A stretch of DNA of 64,000 nucleotides from [Pasteurella] mairii. GTDB taxonomy: Bacteria > Pseudomonadota > Gammaproteobacteria > Enterobacterales > Pasteurellaceae. Location: positions 62,001 to 126,000 of the forward strand of contig UGSS01000002.1 in assembly GCA_900454475.1 (NCBI GenBank), given 5' to 3'. Of the stretch, positions 1 to 9,294 are shown piece by piece. Position numbers and translations under genes: made by a program. A model generated the notes under the pieces. It was not told the origin of the DNA and did no database searches. It saw nothing but the letters and a program-made list of their open reading frames with translations. Each line of letters opens with the position of its first letter. Within the stretch, counting starts at the first letter, position 1.

Positions 1-2
1 AT

Positions 3-1085
3 CGTACTCACTCTGTTTCAATGATTGCGGCGCGCGAACATTTTCATTTAATTGGTGTGGGTGGTGAAGCGGTAGATCAGGCAGGACGTGATGTATTTAA
101 CGAATTCCATCTTTGCGAAGGGAATTCAATTATTGAACGCCTTGTCCAATTGCGGCGTATTTGCGAAGAAAACGGTGCTGCAATTTTCTATATGCCAAGT
201 ATCGGCATGGATTTAAATACTATTTTCGCCAGCAATACCCGCTTAGCGCCAATTCAAGCAATCGCCTTGGGACATCCAGCCACTACACATTCCGATTTTA
301 TCGAATATGTGATCGTAGAAGACGACTATGTTGGCTCGGAAGATTGCTTTAGCGAAACTTTATTGCGTTTACCGAAAGACGCTTTACCTTATGTGCCATC
401 CGCGCTCGCGCCGACAAATGTCGAATATTGCCTCAAAGAAAATCCGGAAGTCGTCAATATTGGTATTGCGTCAACTACCATGAAGCTCAATCCTTATTTC
501 TTAGAGGCGCTGAAAGCGATTCGCGACCACGCTAAAGTAAAAGTACATTTCCATTTTGCCCTCGGTCAATCCAGCGGAATTACTCATCCCAGCGTGGAAC
601 GCTTTATTAAATCCTATTTAGGCGATAGCGCTACTGCACATCCGCATACGCCTTATCTCCACTATTTACACATTTTGTATCAATGTGACATGATGGTAAA
701 CCCGTTCCCGTTTGGTAATACTAACGGGATCATTGATATGGTAACCTTAGGTTTAGTTGGTATTTGCAAAACCGGACCGGAAGTGCATGAACATATTGAT
801 GAAGGGTTATTCAAACGCCTGGGTTTACCGGAATGGTTAATTGCTAATACCGTGGATGAATATGTAGAGCGTGCCATTCGTTTAGCAGAAAATCATCAAG
901 AACGTCTAGAATTACGTCGCCATATCATTGAAAACAACGGCTTAAACACCTTATTTAGTGGTAACCCGAAACCAATGGGCGAAATTTTTCTAAAAAAATT
1001 GCACGAATGGAAAAGCACACAATCTGCGAAATCCAAACCAAAGGCGAAAATAAAACGCAAGCCTACGACCAAGAAAAAGGTCTAA
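3..1085 (+). CDS. HMW1C-like cytoplasmic N-glycosyltransferase (3' part, cut by window edge)
   Basis: The reading frame is open from the left edge, so this is the C-terminal 360 or so residues of a protein that in the family is about 620 residues. HMW1C/ApNGT enzymes (GT41 family) transfer glucose or galactose from UDP-sugars to Asn in N-X-S/T sequons of adhesins in the cytoplasm. Recognisable blocks are an AREHFHLIGVG segment near the edge, the HFALGQSSG segment, and the PFPFGNTNGIID segment followed by LGLVGICKTGPE, which belong to the UDP-sugar-binding GT-B half. The last 25 or so residues are a Lys-rich tail (KSKPKAKIKRKPTTKKKV), which I do not associate with characterised members. No adhesin target is adjacent on the visible side. 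The family call is firm; the substrate is inferred. Confidence 0.88.
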   Translation, partial: RTHSVSMIAAREHFHLIGVGGEAVDQAGRDVFNEFHLCEGNSIIERLVQLRRICEENGAAIFYMPSIGMDLNTIFASNTRLAPIQAIALGHPATTHSDFIEYVIVEDDYVGSEDCFSETLLRLPKDALPYVPSALAPTNVEYCLKENPEVVNIGIASTTMKLNPYFLEALKAIRDHAKVKVHFHFALGQSSGITHPSVERFIKSYLGDSATAHPHTPYLHYLHILYQCDMMVNPFPFGNTNGIIDMVTLGLVGICKTGPEVHEHIDEGLFKRLGLPEWLIANTVDEYVERAIRLAENHQERLELRRHIIENNGLNTLFSGNPKPMGEIFLKKLHEWKSTQSAKSKPKAKIKRKPTTKKKV

Positions 1086-1121
1086 AATTACAGTGACATT
1101 AGTAAAAAATAGTTGGTAAAA

Positions 1122-1166
1122 AGTGGTTTAACGTCTTATGTTTCGGGCTTTAAACCACTATTTTTA
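1122..1166 (+). terminator. Rho-independent terminator after the glycosyltransferase gene
   Basis: AGTGGTTTAA at 1122-1131 pairs with TTAAACCACT at 1150-1159 and is followed by ATTTTT. It lies 36 bases past the stop codon, in the right orientation for the upstream gene. Confidence 0.7.
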
Positions 1167-1170
1167 AATT

Positions 1171-1559
1171 AGGGGCTGTCCTCAAATTTTCTTTAAATCG
1201 CGCTCAAAATGGGCTTTCGAAATACTATTACGTTTGAAAAGCGCGAATATCGCGACGTTGTCAGCTGTTCCGCAACCATATTTACCTTTACGAGTACCAC
1301 CAAAGGGCTTTCATTTGCTCTTTTTGCCTTTAAACATCTCTACGTAAAGACTGTTTTCGATAGATGAGTAGATGTAAACATGAAAATGCTGCGGTCGTTT
1401 TGTTTACATTTACTAACTCCGTGGCTGTTTTGGCTATAACGCCGGTAACAAAAACAGTTCAATGAGTTTATTTTGTTTATGCTGACTTAGACGACTTTTT
1501 TTCTCATTAGGTTATCTTAACCTAAATGTGGTTTTTAGTTGTTATCTGGAACAGCCCCT
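1171..1559 (-). mobile_element. Degenerate IS1016-like (IS1595 family) element, internally deleted
   Basis: Near-identical inverted ends are present: AGGGGCTGTCC at 1171 and GGAACAGCCCCT ending at 1559. Read on the minus strand, frameshifted pieces of the IS1016 transposase appear in order: RLSQHKQNKLIELF, then VTGVIAKTATELVNVNKTTA, then LLIYRKQS, then GGTRKGKYGCG, then ALFKRNSISKAHFERDLKK. The last piece joins the middle of the protein directly to its C-terminal part, so about half of the transposase is missing. Several stops and frameshifts make it non-functional. Flanks TTAAATTA (1164-1171) and TTAATTTA (1559-1566) differ at one base and may be a decayed 8-base target duplication. Confidence 0.8.
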
Positions 1560-1568
1560 TAATTTATA

Positions 1569-3017
1569 CTATTTCGCTAATTTTGCACGGATATCAGAGG
1601 CAAGCTGTAGGCTGACTTTCTCAAAGTGCGCCAATTGTTTTTCTACTACCGCAGGATCAGTAACTTCCGCTAAACTTGCAGCAAAGTTGTCTGCCAAGCG
1701 AGCTTTTTGGTTCGTATCGAAAAGATGATACAACGCCGCTGGTTGGCTGTAGTAATCTTCATCATATTCACGGAAATCAAAATGTGCGGCTTCACGCTCT
1801 AACTGCAATGAAAGCTGATCATGCGTTGGAACATAAGTATCAAAACGGTTTGGTGCGTAGTTCGGATGTTCTCCACCGTTATTATCCATACGCATTGCCC
1901 CATCGCGGTGAGTGGTATGGTATGGACATTTCGGTGCATTAACCGGAATTTGATGGTGATTTACCCCAAGACGATAGCGTTGCGCATCTTGGTAAGAGAA
2001 CAAACGACCTTGGAGCATACGATCCGGCGAGAAGCCAATTCCCGGCACGATATTAGACGGTGCGAATGCAGCTTGTTCCACTTCGGCAAAATAGTTTTGT
2101 GGATTACGATTTAATTCCAACACACCAATATCAATAACCGGATATTCTTTGTGTGGCCATACTTTCGTTAAATCAAAGGCATAGTTATGTTTCGCCGCAT
2201 CCGCTTCCGGCATAATTTGAATTTGCACATTCCAGCGCGGGAAATCTCCCTTAGCAATAGCTTCATATAAATCTTGTTGACTGGATTCACGGTTTTCACC
2301 AATCACTTTCGCCACTTCTTCATTGGTAAAATAGCGATGTCCTTGTTGGGTTTTGAAATGGAATTTCACCCAAAAACGCTCATTGTTGGCATTAATAAAA
2401 CTATAAGTATGACTACCATAACCATTCATGTGACGCAATGACGCCGGAATACCGCGATCGCTAAATAAAATCATGATTTGATGCATGGATTCAGGATGGC
2501 GAGACCAGAAATCCCATGCTGCTGTGGCATCACGTAGGTTCGTTTGCGGATTGCGTTTTTGTGTATGAATAAAATCAGGGAATTTAAGCGGATCACGAAT
2601 AAAGAAAACCGGCGTATTATTCCCCACTAAATCCCAGTTCCCTTCTTCCGTATAAAATTTTAAAGAAAAACCGCGTACATCACGCTCTGCATCCGCCGCA
2701 CCGCGTTCACCTGCCACGGTTGAAAAACGCAATAACACTTCCGTTTTTGCACTCGGCTTAAATACTGCCGCTTTGGTATATTGCGTTATATCTTTGGTCA
2801 CCGTAAACGTCCCGTATGCGGCAGAGCCTTTAGCGTGAACCACACGTTCAGGAATGCGCTCACGAGCAAAATGCGCTAATTTTTCTTGAAACCAAACATC
2901 CTGTAACAATAACGGACCTTTCGGACCGGCTGACATGGTATTATCGTTATCTACAACTGGCGCGCCGGCGGCATTCGTTAATGTTTTAGATTGATGATCA
3001 AATGGACATTTTGACAT
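1569..3017 (-). CDS. hktE: Catalase, monofunctional haem type (HktE/KatA)
   Basis: Decomposes hydrogen peroxide to water and oxygen in the cytoplasm. The 482-residue protein is a small-subunit clade 3 type catalase. Visible residues are the distal His61 in [12 protein letters not shown], Asn133 in [11 protein letters not shown], and the proximal haem-ligand Tyr near residue 340 in the [14 protein letters not shown] motif. The start ATG has AAGGGG eight bases upstream. It is slightly shorter than the 508-residue H. influenzae HktE, mainly at the C-terminus. The gene stands alone, with the IS1016 relic beginning 10 bases after its stop, so no terminator of its own is obvious. Confidence 0.96.
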   Translation of the reverse strand: MSKCPFDHQSKTLTNAAGAPVVDNDNTMSAGPKGPLLLQDVWFQEKLAHFARERIPERVVHAKGSAAYGTFTVTKDITQYTKAAVFKPSAKTEVLLRFSTVAGERGAADAERDVRGFSLKFYTEEGNWDLVGNNTPVFFIRDPLKFPDFIHTQKRNPQTNLRDATAAWDFWSRHPESMHQIMILFSDRGIPASLRHMNGYGSHTYSFINANNERFWVKFHFKTQQGHRYFTNEEVAKVIGENRESSQQDLYEAIAKGDFPRWNVQIQIMPEADAAKHNYAFDLTKVWPHKEYPVIDIGVLELNRNPQNYFAEVEQAAFAPSNIVPGIGFSPDRMLQGRLFSYQDAQRYRLGVNHHQIPVNAPKCPYHTTHRDGAMRMDNNGGEHPNYAPNRFDTYVPTHDQLSLQLEREAAHFDFREYDEDYYSQPAALYHLFDTNQKARLADNFAASLAEVTDPAVVEKQLAHFEKVSLQLASDIRAKLAK

Positions 3018-3201
3018 AAATTTACCCCTTTTTTCTTGTATTTACGATTTTGGATTAACAATCTGAAATCAAATGAGCGACTACTTATAATTGATTATAG
3101 TATTATTCAGAAAACGAAGGCAATCTATCAATTTAATCGAATTTGACGATTAAATTTAAATTATTGAATTGTTAAAACTATTAAAATAATTTGATATAGA
3201 C

Positions 3202-3249
3202 AAAAGTGCGGTTAACTTTTGAAAACTTTTCTAATTTCTACCGCACTTT
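3202..3249 (-). terminator. Uptake-motif dyad terminator downstream of mltF and the small ORF
   Basis: AAAGTGCGGT at 3203-3212 pairs with ACCGCACTTT at 3240-3249. On the minus strand the hairpin is followed by TTTTG. It also supplies two copies of the DNA-uptake motif. Confidence 0.75.
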
Positions 3250-3256
3250 ATTCCTC

Positions 3257-3412
3257 TTAGTAACAAATATCTTGCACTACAAATTGAAGCACGTGTCGTG
3301 CGGCTCGTCTGGCTTTACTCTGTTTTAAGCGTCTTATCCGCGCGGTGCGTTGTGATAAATTTAAATTATTAATTGTACTTTTCTTTTTCAAAAATGTTTT
3401 GCGTTTAAGCAT
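3257..3412 (-). CDS. Small basic protein, 51 residues, unknown function
   Basis: A 51-codon frame starts at ATG 3412 with AGAGG about six bases upstream and stops at 3257. It lies 40 bases after mltF and directly before the terminator, so it is likely the last gene of that transcript. The product is very basic (starts MLKRKTFLKKK; contains RRLKQSKARRAARH) and has one Cys near the end. There is no signal peptide or clear membrane segment. I do not recognise the family; a nucleic-acid-binding role would be only a guess. The ribosome site and position support it as a real gene. Confidence 0.5.
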   Translation of the reverse strand: MLKRKTFLKKKSTINNLNLSQRTARIRRLKQSKARRAARHVLQFVVQDICY

Positions 3413-3451
3413 AATATACCTCTAGTCTTTTTCATTATTGTCGTTATTTTT

Positions 3452-4960
3452 TTATTCATTTTGATTTGATACGGGTTTCTTTGACACTGTTGGGGCTTCT
3501 GCAGGTGTCGGTTTTTGCTCCTCAAGTGGAGCAGAATCCGCTTGGTCATCCTTGATAGGCACTGTCGGCGTTGCATTTTCTTCCTGCAAGTTTTGCTGAA
3601 CACGATAATAATTCATGATACTATTCATATAGCGACGGATATTTTCCACATATTGATAGGCTTCGTAGCCACGCGCATAACCATATTTCAAATTGGTATA
3701 ATAGCGTTTCTCCGCCAATAACGGTAAATTTTTCTTTACATCCAACCAATTATCTTGATCGCCGCCCAAGTTTTTTGTCAATCGGCGCGCATCCAATAAA
3801 TGTCCTAAGCCCATATTGTATGCTGCTAAAGCAAACCAAATGCGATCTTCTTGCATAATACTATCAGGCAGTTGCGATAAGAGTAAATGCAGATATTCCG
3901 AACCGGCTTTAATACTTTGTTCCGGATCTAGACGATTACTGATTTTCATTCGATCGGCAGTGGCTTTGGTTAACATCATCATACCCCGCACACCAGTTGG
4001 TGAGGTCGCATCTGGATTCCAATGGGACTCTTGGTACGCAATAGCTGCTAATAATCGCCAATCCAAATCACCACGATATTTTTCAAATAAAGCGACAAAT
4101 TTGGGTAATACAGTCTCAATTGCATTCAAATAGGAACGTGTATCTACATAATCAAATTCAGCCAAGTGGCTAAAATATTTTTCTTCAATGCGGGCAATCA
4201 GACCGTTTTCAATGGATTGATTCATAAAATCCAATAATGCCGCTTGCAATTCACTATAAGCATGATTAAGCAGGTACCAATGCACCGTAGCTTCATCCGT
4301 TACATCAAATGCAACAGCAATTTGCGGTTTAATCTGCTGCGTGACAGAAACATTGATGGAATTAGCAATAGTATAATCTAATTTACCTTCGGCGACTTGC
4401 AACAATAACTCTTCTGGCGATCGATCCGAGACTGTCCAACTTAAATTAGGCAATTTTCCTTTTAATTCGGATAACAAGGTATTGATTTCCGAACCTTTTG
4501 ATATAACCAATTTTCCATTTAGCCTATTTAAGGAAGAAGGACGAATTTTGCCTTTTTGATAAACTAATTGCCAAGAGGCAGAGTAATATGCTGGTCCCAG
4601 TTGAAAATTATCAATTTTCTGTTTTTGATATAATAAATTTGCTGCCGCAATATCAATTTTGTGACTGGTCAATGCAGAAAATAATTCATCCTCAGTGGAC
4701 ATAGGAGCAATATCTAATTCAACATTAAGATACTCGGCAAAGGCTTTTGCCAGTTCATATTCTAATCCTGCCGGACCGTTCGAACCGATAAAATAAGATA
4801 CCGGATTATTTATTGTTCCAACGACGAGCTTACCTCGGGTTTGAATGGCAATATAAGGATTTTCTTCCGATTGCATGATCCGTTGCCAAGGAAATACCAT
4901 ATCAATCGCCCAAAGCAGTAATGCGACAGCACAAATCAGCCGAATAAATAAACCTTTCAA
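3452..4960 (-). CDS. mltF: Membrane-bound lytic murein transglycosylase F
   Basis: Cleaves peptidoglycan glycan strands to 1,6-anhydromuramic products at the outer membrane. The 502-residue protein has an N-terminal hydrophobic segment (residues 5-24), an SBP_bac_3-like solute-binding domain (about 45-270) and a C-terminal SLT domain (about 295-440). The SLT domain carries the catalytic Glu in [11 protein letters not shown] and the family block [12 protein letters not shown]. The C-terminal 50 residues are rich in Pro, Glu and Gln. The best start is TTG at 4960 with AGGA eight bases upstream, because it gives the MKGLFIR...WAIDMVFPW start typical of Pasteurellaceae MltF; no ATG fits. It is separated by 25 bases from the permease stop upstream. 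Confidence 0.95.
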   Translation of the reverse strand: MKGLFIRLICAVALLLWAIDMVFPWQRIMQSEENPYIAIQTRGKLVVGTINNPVSYFIGSNGPAGLEYELAKAFAEYLNVELDIAPMSTEDELFSALTSHKIDIAAANLLYQKQKIDNFQLGPAYYSASWQLVYQKGKIRPSSLNRLNGKLVISKGSEINTLLSELKGKLPNLSWTVSDRSPEELLLQVAEGKLDYTIANSINVSVTQQIKPQIAVAFDVTDEATVHWYLLNHAYSELQAALLDFMNQSIENGLIARIEEKYFSHLAEFDYVDTRSYLNAIETVLPKFVALFEKYRGDLDWRLLAAIAYQESHWNPDATSPTGVRGMMMLTKATADRMKISNRLDPEQSIKAGSEYLHLLLSQLPDSIMQEDRIWFALAAYNMGLGHLLDARRLTKNLGGDQDNWLDVKKNLPLLAEKRYYTNLKYGYARGYEAYQYVENIRRYMNSIMNYYRVQQNLQEENATPTVPIKDDQADSAPLEEQKPTPAEAPTVSKKPVSNQNE

Positions 4961-4985
4961 CTATGACTATCCTATCTTTAATTGA

Positions 4986-6047
4986 TTATATTGTTTCTTC
5001 ATTAGATGGCCAAGATGTGACCACCGCCTTTACCAAGGTTGCCAGTGGGATCGCAAAAAACACGCCCCAAAATCCCCATAAACCACCGAAAACTAAGACC
5101 GCGATAATAATGGTTAACGGGTGTAAATTCACTGCTTCAGAGAATAAAAATGGAACCAGTAAATTTCCATCCAAAATTTGGCTAATCACATAAATAATGA
5201 ACAAATACCAAAACGTCGGTGTTACCCCAAATTGAAATATCGCCACCAATACCACTGGGATCGTCACCAAAACAGCACCAATATAAGGCACCAACACGGA
5301 TAACCCTACCGCAACTGCCAACAATAGCGGATAATTTAAACCGAAAAATAAAAAGATGGCATAGGTCACCCCAGCAACAATCAAAATTTCTAACAATTTA
5401 CCGCGGATATAATTGGCGATTTGCACTTGCATTTCCATCCAAACTTTAGAGGCTAACCCACGATTACGCGGCAAAAAACCGCTGATGTAGGTCATCAGCT
5501 CCTTTTTATCTTTCAATAAAAAGAAGATCATTAAAGGAACTAAAAACGCATAAATCCCCAAGGTCACCAAGCTAAGCAAGGAACTGACCGAAAGTTTTAG
5601 TGCCGATTCCCCAGCGCCCAGTATTTTTTCCTTGATGGTACTAAATACTGAATCCACCATTTGATAATCCACCAGTTCAGGATAAGATTCTGGTAGTGAT
5701 AATAACCATTCATTCAACTTATTAAACATATGCGGCAAATCGCTAAACAAATTCACGGTTTGATTAACCAACATTGGGATCATAATCAATGCGATCAGCA
5801 ACGCCACGCCGATAAAACTGCCTAAAATGAAAATCGTCGCTAACATCCGCGGAAACTTTAATTTTTCATGCAAAATACGGATCGGCCATTCCAATAAATA
5901 TGCCAACACAATGGCGATTAATAATGGCGCTAAAATATCGCTGAAAAAATAGATCGCAATAAAACAAAACAGTAAAATAGCGAAGAGCGCCATCGCCTGC
6001 GGATCCGTGAAACGGCGAATGTACCAATTTTTCAACATCTCCAGCAT
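4986..6047 (-). CDS. perM: AI-2E family transporter, PerM-type permease
   Basis: Polytopic inner-membrane protein of the AI-2E/PerM family. Long hydrophobic segments lie at about residues 15-60, 70-95, 155-185 and in the 210-330 block. The C-terminal block has the conserved [11 protein letters not shown] and [23 protein letters not shown] motifs. I placed the start at ATG 6047 (MLEMLKNWY) rather than the in-frame ATG six codons upstream, because AGGGG lies eight bases before it. The gene is divergent from the YfgD-like gene, an arrangement that recalls the perM/yfgD neighbourhood of E. coli. The transported substrate is not known; PerM itself is not shown to export AI-2. Confidence 0.9.
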   Translation of the reverse strand: MLEMLKNWYIRRFTDPQAMALFAILLFCFIAIYFFSDILAPLLIAIVLAYLLEWPIRILHEKLKFPRMLATIFILGSFIGVALLIALIMIPMLVNQTVNLFSDLPHMFNKLNEWLLSLPESYPELVDYQMVDSVFSTIKEKILGAGESALKLSVSSLLSLVTLGIYAFLVPLMIFFLLKDKKELMTYISGFLPRNRGLASKVWMEMQVQIANYIRGKLLEILIVAGVTYAIFLFFGLNYPLLLAVAVGLSVLVPYIGAVLVTIPVVLVAIFQFGVTPTFWYLFIIYVISQILDGNLLVPFLFSEAVNLHPLTIIIAVLVFGGLWGFWGVFFAIPLATLVKAVVTSWPSNEETI

Positions 6048-6136
6048 AATTAATTTTCCCCTCATTCTAACCGCAAGATTTTTAAGCGATTATAAGGTAA
6101 AATGAACAAAATTTATATCAGCAAAGGAATTTTTCT

Positions 6137-6487
6137 ATGAGCATTACGATCTATCACAACCCACGTTGTTCTAAAAGCCGAGAAACGCTTGCCTTACTGG
6201 AGCAACAACATATTCAACCCGAAATTGAATTGTATTTGCAAAAACAGTATTCCGTAGAACACTTGCAAGCCCTAGCCCAGAAATTACAAATTGATGACAT
6301 TCGCCACATGATGCGAACCAAAGACGAGCTTTACCGTTCGCTGCACTTAGATGCTCCCAATATCACGCAGCAACAGTTGCTACAAGCCATTTCCGAGCAT
6401 TCTACCCTATTAGAGCGCCCGATTGTAGTGAATGGCGATAAAGCAAAAATTGGTCGTCCGCCGGAAAATGTTTTAGCAATTCTCTAA
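6137..6487 (+). CDS. yfgD: ArsC/YfgD-family thiol reductase
   Basis: A 116-residue thioredoxin-fold protein of the ArsC family. The N-terminal [13 protein letters not shown] motif places the nucleophilic Cys at residue 11, and the C-terminal [17 protein letters not shown] block carries the conserved Arg and cis-Pro region. Family members reduce arsenate using glutathione and glutaredoxin, but the YfgD branch is not proved to do so. No ars operon genes (arsR, arsB) are nearby, so a housekeeping redox role is as likely. AAAGGAA precedes the ATG. Confidence 0.88.
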   Translation: MSITIYHNPRCSKSRETLALLEQQHIQPEIELYLQKQYSVEHLQALAQKLQIDDIRHMMRTKDELYRSLHLDAPNITQQQLLQAISEHSTLLERPIVVNGDKAKIGRPPENVLAIL

Positions 6488-6555
6488 ATTTCATCTATAA
6501 TAACGCTCGCTCAACACGAGCGTTACTATTCATTTTCATCCAAAGAGAGGACATT

Positions 6556-6837
6556 ATGACTAAGAAAAATCGTCAATCCTCGTCGCAACGACTTGATATA
6601 CAAACACAAACAGTATATCAACATCAGCGCGGCGTAATTAAAGATAATGCATTGCAGGCATTACTACACGATCGTTTATTTCGTCAACGCATTGAGAAAA
6701 AACGAAAAGGCAAAGGCAGCTACCAAAGAAAAGCCAAACACGTAGTGAAATATGTTGAAAAGCCCGATTATCAGATTTTTGATTTCAGAAATTTAATAAT
6801 CGGGTTTTTCTTAATAAACAAAATGCAAACAGACTAA
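6556..6837 (+). CDS. arfA: Alternative ribosome-rescue factor ArfA
   Basis: Rescues ribosomes stalled on mRNAs lacking a stop codon by recruiting RF2 when trans-translation fails. The core [20 protein letters not shown] followed by [13 protein letters not shown] matches E. coli ArfA residues 9-45. The N-terminus carries about 14 extra Gln/Ser-rich residues. The frame continues after a terminator-like hairpin at 6763-6804 into an odd hydrophobic tail ([11 protein letters not shown]). As known for E. coli arfA, such a hairpin makes the mRNA end or be cut inside the gene, so active protein (about 68-75 residues here) is made only from truncated mRNA, and full-length protein is unstable. ATG is preceded by AGAGAGGA. 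Confidence 0.92.
   Translation: MTKKNRQSSSQRLDIQTQTVYQHQRGVIKDNALQALLHDRLFRQRIEKKRKGKGSYQRKAKHVVKYVEKPDYQIFDFRNLIIGFFLINKMQTD
6763..6810 (+). promoter_or_regulatory. Hairpin/terminator inside the arfA reading frame
   Basis: CCCGATTAT (6763-6771) and ATAATCGGG (6796-6804) are perfect 9-base complements, followed by TTTTTC. The structure lies within codons 70-85 of arfA, so transcripts ending or cleaved here lack a stop codon. This matches the self-regulated non-stop design described for arfA in E. coli. Confidence 0.82.
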
Positions 6838-6850
6838 ACGAGGTAATACT

Positions 6851-7147
6851 ATGTCAGTTAAAACCGAAATTTTATTTAATCATGCGTGGAATGTGCGGAT
6901 AAGCGATCCAGGTGAAGAAGGCGCAAACAGCCATTTTTTTGAAAAAGTGTATATCACCTTAGCAGCGCATATTGCTAATGATAACATTAGTTACGAATTT
7001 ACCCGCAAAGTGGAAGATCAAGTAAAAATTAACCGCACTTTCACGGAATTAAACGAGTTATTTAAATTCTTAAGCGATTATTTAGATGCGGTTTCACTCG
7101 GACTGCTCGGCGTAAAAATCGGACAACTCGGCGGAAAAGTGGAATAA
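6851..7147 (+). CDS. Small conserved Pasteurellaceae protein of unknown function
   Basis: A 98-residue soluble protein with no signal peptide or membrane segment, 13 bases after arfA with a good AACGAGGT ribosome site. It resembles the small protein that follows arfA in H. influenzae (possibly the DUF5377 family, from memory). It contains alternating beta-like segments (KTEILFNHAWNVRISD, KVYITLAAHIA, ISYEFTRKVED) and a helical C-terminal half rich in Leu, ending LGVKIGQLGGKVE. I cannot assign a function. It is probably cotranscribed with arfA when the internal arfA hairpin is read through. Confidence 0.75.
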   Translation: MSVKTEILFNHAWNVRISDPGEEGANSHFFEKVYITLAAHIANDNISYEFTRKVEDQVKINRTFTELNELFKFLSDYLDAVSLGLLGVKIGQLGGKVE

Positions 7148-7163
7148 CAAAACGCCCATAAAA

Positions 7164-7208
7164 ATAAAAGTGCGGTTAAAAATTTTTGATTTTTCAACCG
7201 CACTTTTT
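7164..7208. terminator. Bidirectional uptake-motif terminator between convergent genes
   Basis: AAAAGTGCGGTTAAAAAT (from 7167) pairs with the complementary arm ending in AACCGCACTTTTTT (7196-7208). T-runs follow on both strands, so it can end both the small arfA-linked gene and the LtaS-like gene. Confidence 0.88.
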
Positions 7209-7220
7209 TCATTAAATCAA

Positions 7221-9170
7221 CTAATCGCCGTCTTTTTCATCCATTTTATGCAATTTTTGTTTATAGGCATAGCTGCCCCATAACGCATAAGCCAGCGCTT
7301 GTTTTTTCATTTCTTCCGGAATGTCCGTCGGAACAAGTTCGCCACTTTGCGGGTGATAAGTATAGCCTTTGGCATCTTGCGATTGTTGCAAAATCGCCAC
7401 ACGATCGCCACGCATATAAGCAAAGGTTTTATCAAATTGAATTAACGCACGATTTGGATCTTCTGCTTTGGTTAAATCATAGCCTAACATCGGATAATTA
7501 CCACTCGCACCGACCAAGGATAATAAAGTGGTCGGCATATCAATTTGGCTTACCAAGCGAGCATCACGTTTGGTATCAATTCTGTCGCCTAAAATCAATG
7601 CCGGAATATGGAAATGTTTCACCGGCACCAAACTGCTACCGTACACGCGGGAATCATGATCGGCGATCACTAAAAAAACCGTATCTTTCCAATAATCCGC
7701 CTGTTTTGCCAATTTAAAGAAATGCCCCAAGGCATAATCGGCATATTTTGCCGCATTGTCGCGAGTTTGTTTCGGTTGCTCGTATAACTCAATTTTGCCA
7801 TCCGGAAACTCAAACGGATCGTGGTTGCTTGACGTAAAAACGAGGCTAAAAAACGGTTTACCTTGTTGGTGTAACTGTTTAAAGGTTTCATCCGCTTTAT
7901 CAAACAAATCCTCGTCGCTTACGCCCCACGTTGCCACAAATTTCGGATTTTTATAATCGGCTTGATCGATAATTTGTTGAAATCCGTTACCATAGAAGAA
8001 ACTTGCCATATTATCGAAATGTTTTTCGCCGCCATAGATAAATGAGGTGTGGTAACCTTGTTTACCCAAAAATTCAGCAATGGAGAAAAATCCGTGCTGG
8101 CTGCCGGAAAGTTTAACCACTGCACGCGCTGGCGTTGGCGTAAATCCGGTGGTCACCGCTTCAATACCACGTACAGAACGAGTACCAGTCGCGTAGAGAT
8201 TTTCAAATAACCAACCTTCTTTAGCTAATTCATCAAAATTTGGCGAAAGCGGTTTACCGCCTAATGTGCCGATAAATTGCGCGCCTAAACTTTCTTCCAA
8301 AATAATGACTAAATTTTTCGGTTTGCCTTGATAGGTAGCTTGGTTATGGGTCAAGGTTGGAAGTGCGGTCGAAATATAATCCGTTTCTGCACGTCCACGC
8401 GCTTGTTTTAAGGTATCGACAACCTCCGCCAATTCCATTTTGCCATAGATCTCTGATGAATTTTCTTCATCTTTCATTTGTTGCACTGCAAAAATCACCG
8501 AATACCCAGAATTTAATACCAACGAATTCACTAAAGGATCGGAAGAAAATGCCACCATAGCGGGGTTAATACCGCGGTGTTGGAAGGTTGAACGTCCGCC
8601 GATAAAGGTTAAAAGTCCGACAATAACAAAAAAGACGGGACGCCAATACCATTTCGGATAGACCAAATCTTGTGTCACTATGCCAGAGACTTTCCAAAAG
8701 AAGGTCGCGAATAGAACAGTTAAAATCGGCGTTGCCACTAACGCGATTAAATGCCCGTTTGCCAACATGGTAAAAACTTCTTTCGGATTAACCAAATATT
8801 CCACAAATAAAATATTTGGACGGAAATCATAGGTTTCGATAAATGCTGGAGTGGCAATTTCCATAAAAATAATGAAGACACTCGCGATCGTTAACCACAA
8901 GCGAATAAACACTAACGCGGCGTTGCCGACCGCATGATTACCGGTAAGAAAAAATGCCACCACAATCGGTACGGAAAACAACCAACACAAGCTGGATACG
9001 TCAATTCGTACACCTTGCAGCAACAGCTGTCCCCAACCGTCAACCGCATTAACCCGCTCGCTTTGCCATAATCCTAAACCGATTCGGCTAAGCGAGAGAA
9101 TGATTAAATTCAGTATAAAAAAGATAATGATTGGATACATCGGTCCGAGAAAGGCTCTCATGGAAGACAT
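7221..9170 (-). CDS. LTA synthase-like membrane sulfatase-fold enzyme
   Basis: A 649-residue inner-membrane protein of the LtaS/phosphoglycerol transferase family. The N-terminus holds about five membrane segments (residues 10-30, 60-80, 85-105, 140-160, 180-195), and the catalytic alkaline-phosphatase-fold domain follows (about 280-560). Metal and nucleophile motifs are visible: LVIILEESLG (Glu), LYATGTRSVRG (nucleophile Thr), and FLVIADHDSR (Asp-His). In Gram-positives the family polymerises glycerol phosphate. In Gram-negatives members modify lipids or periplasmic glucans with phosphoglycerol or phosphoethanolamine. The substrate here is unknown. The gene is monocistronic, with terminators on both sides. 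Confidence 0.88.
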   Translation of the reverse strand: MSSMRAFLGPMYPIIIFFILNLIILSLSRIGLGLWQSERVNAVDGWGQLLLQGVRIDVSSLCWLFSVPIVVAFFLTGNHAVGNAALVFIRLWLTIASVFIIFMEIATPAFIETYDFRPNILFVEYLVNPKEVFTMLANGHLIALVATPILTVLFATFFWKVSGIVTQDLVYPKWYWRPVFFVIVGLLTFIGGRSTFQHRGINPAMVAFSSDPLVNSLVLNSGYSVIFAVQQMKDEENSSEIYGKMELAEVVDTLKQARGRAETDYISTALPTLTHNQATYQGKPKNLVIILEESLGAQFIGTLGGKPLSPNFDELAKEGWLFENLYATGTRSVRGIEAVTTGFTPTPARAVVKLSGSQHGFFSIAEFLGKQGYHTSFIYGGEKHFDNMASFFYGNGFQQIIDQADYKNPKFVATWGVSDEDLFDKADETFKQLHQQGKPFFSLVFTSSNHDPFEFPDGKIELYEQPKQTRDNAAKYADYALGHFFKLAKQADYWKDTVFLVIADHDSRVYGSSLVPVKHFHIPALILGDRIDTKRDARLVSQIDMPTTLLSLVGASGNYPMLGYDLTKAEDPNRALIQFDKTFAYMRGDRVAILQQSQDAKGYTYHPQSGELVPTDIPEEMKKQALAYALWGSYAYKQKLHKMDEKDGD

Positions 9171-9243
9171 TCAAAAATTCCTTATAAATAAACCTGATTA
9201 TTGCAAATTAGACGAGCCATCTTGTAATAAGTTCATCTAGGCG

Positions 9244-9284
9244 AAAAAAATGGATTCTAGTTTACACTAAAATCCACTTTTTTT
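9244..9284 (-). terminator. Terminator of the artPIQM operon
   Basis: TGGATTCTAGT (9251-9261) pairs with ACTAAAATCCA (9266-9276) with one mismatch. It is flanked by A7 and T7 runs, so on the minus strand the hairpin ends in a T-run just past artM. Confidence 0.8.
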
Positions 9285-9294
9285 GACCGCACTT

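Noticed and set aside
6137-6487. Arsenic resistance locus
   Set aside because: The ArsC-family protein stands alone without arsR, arsB or acr3, and its neighbourhood resembles the yfgD locus.
7221-9170. Lipoteichoic acid synthase proper
   Set aside because: The organism is Gram-negative; the sulfatase-fold family is right but a lipoteichoic acid role is not expected.
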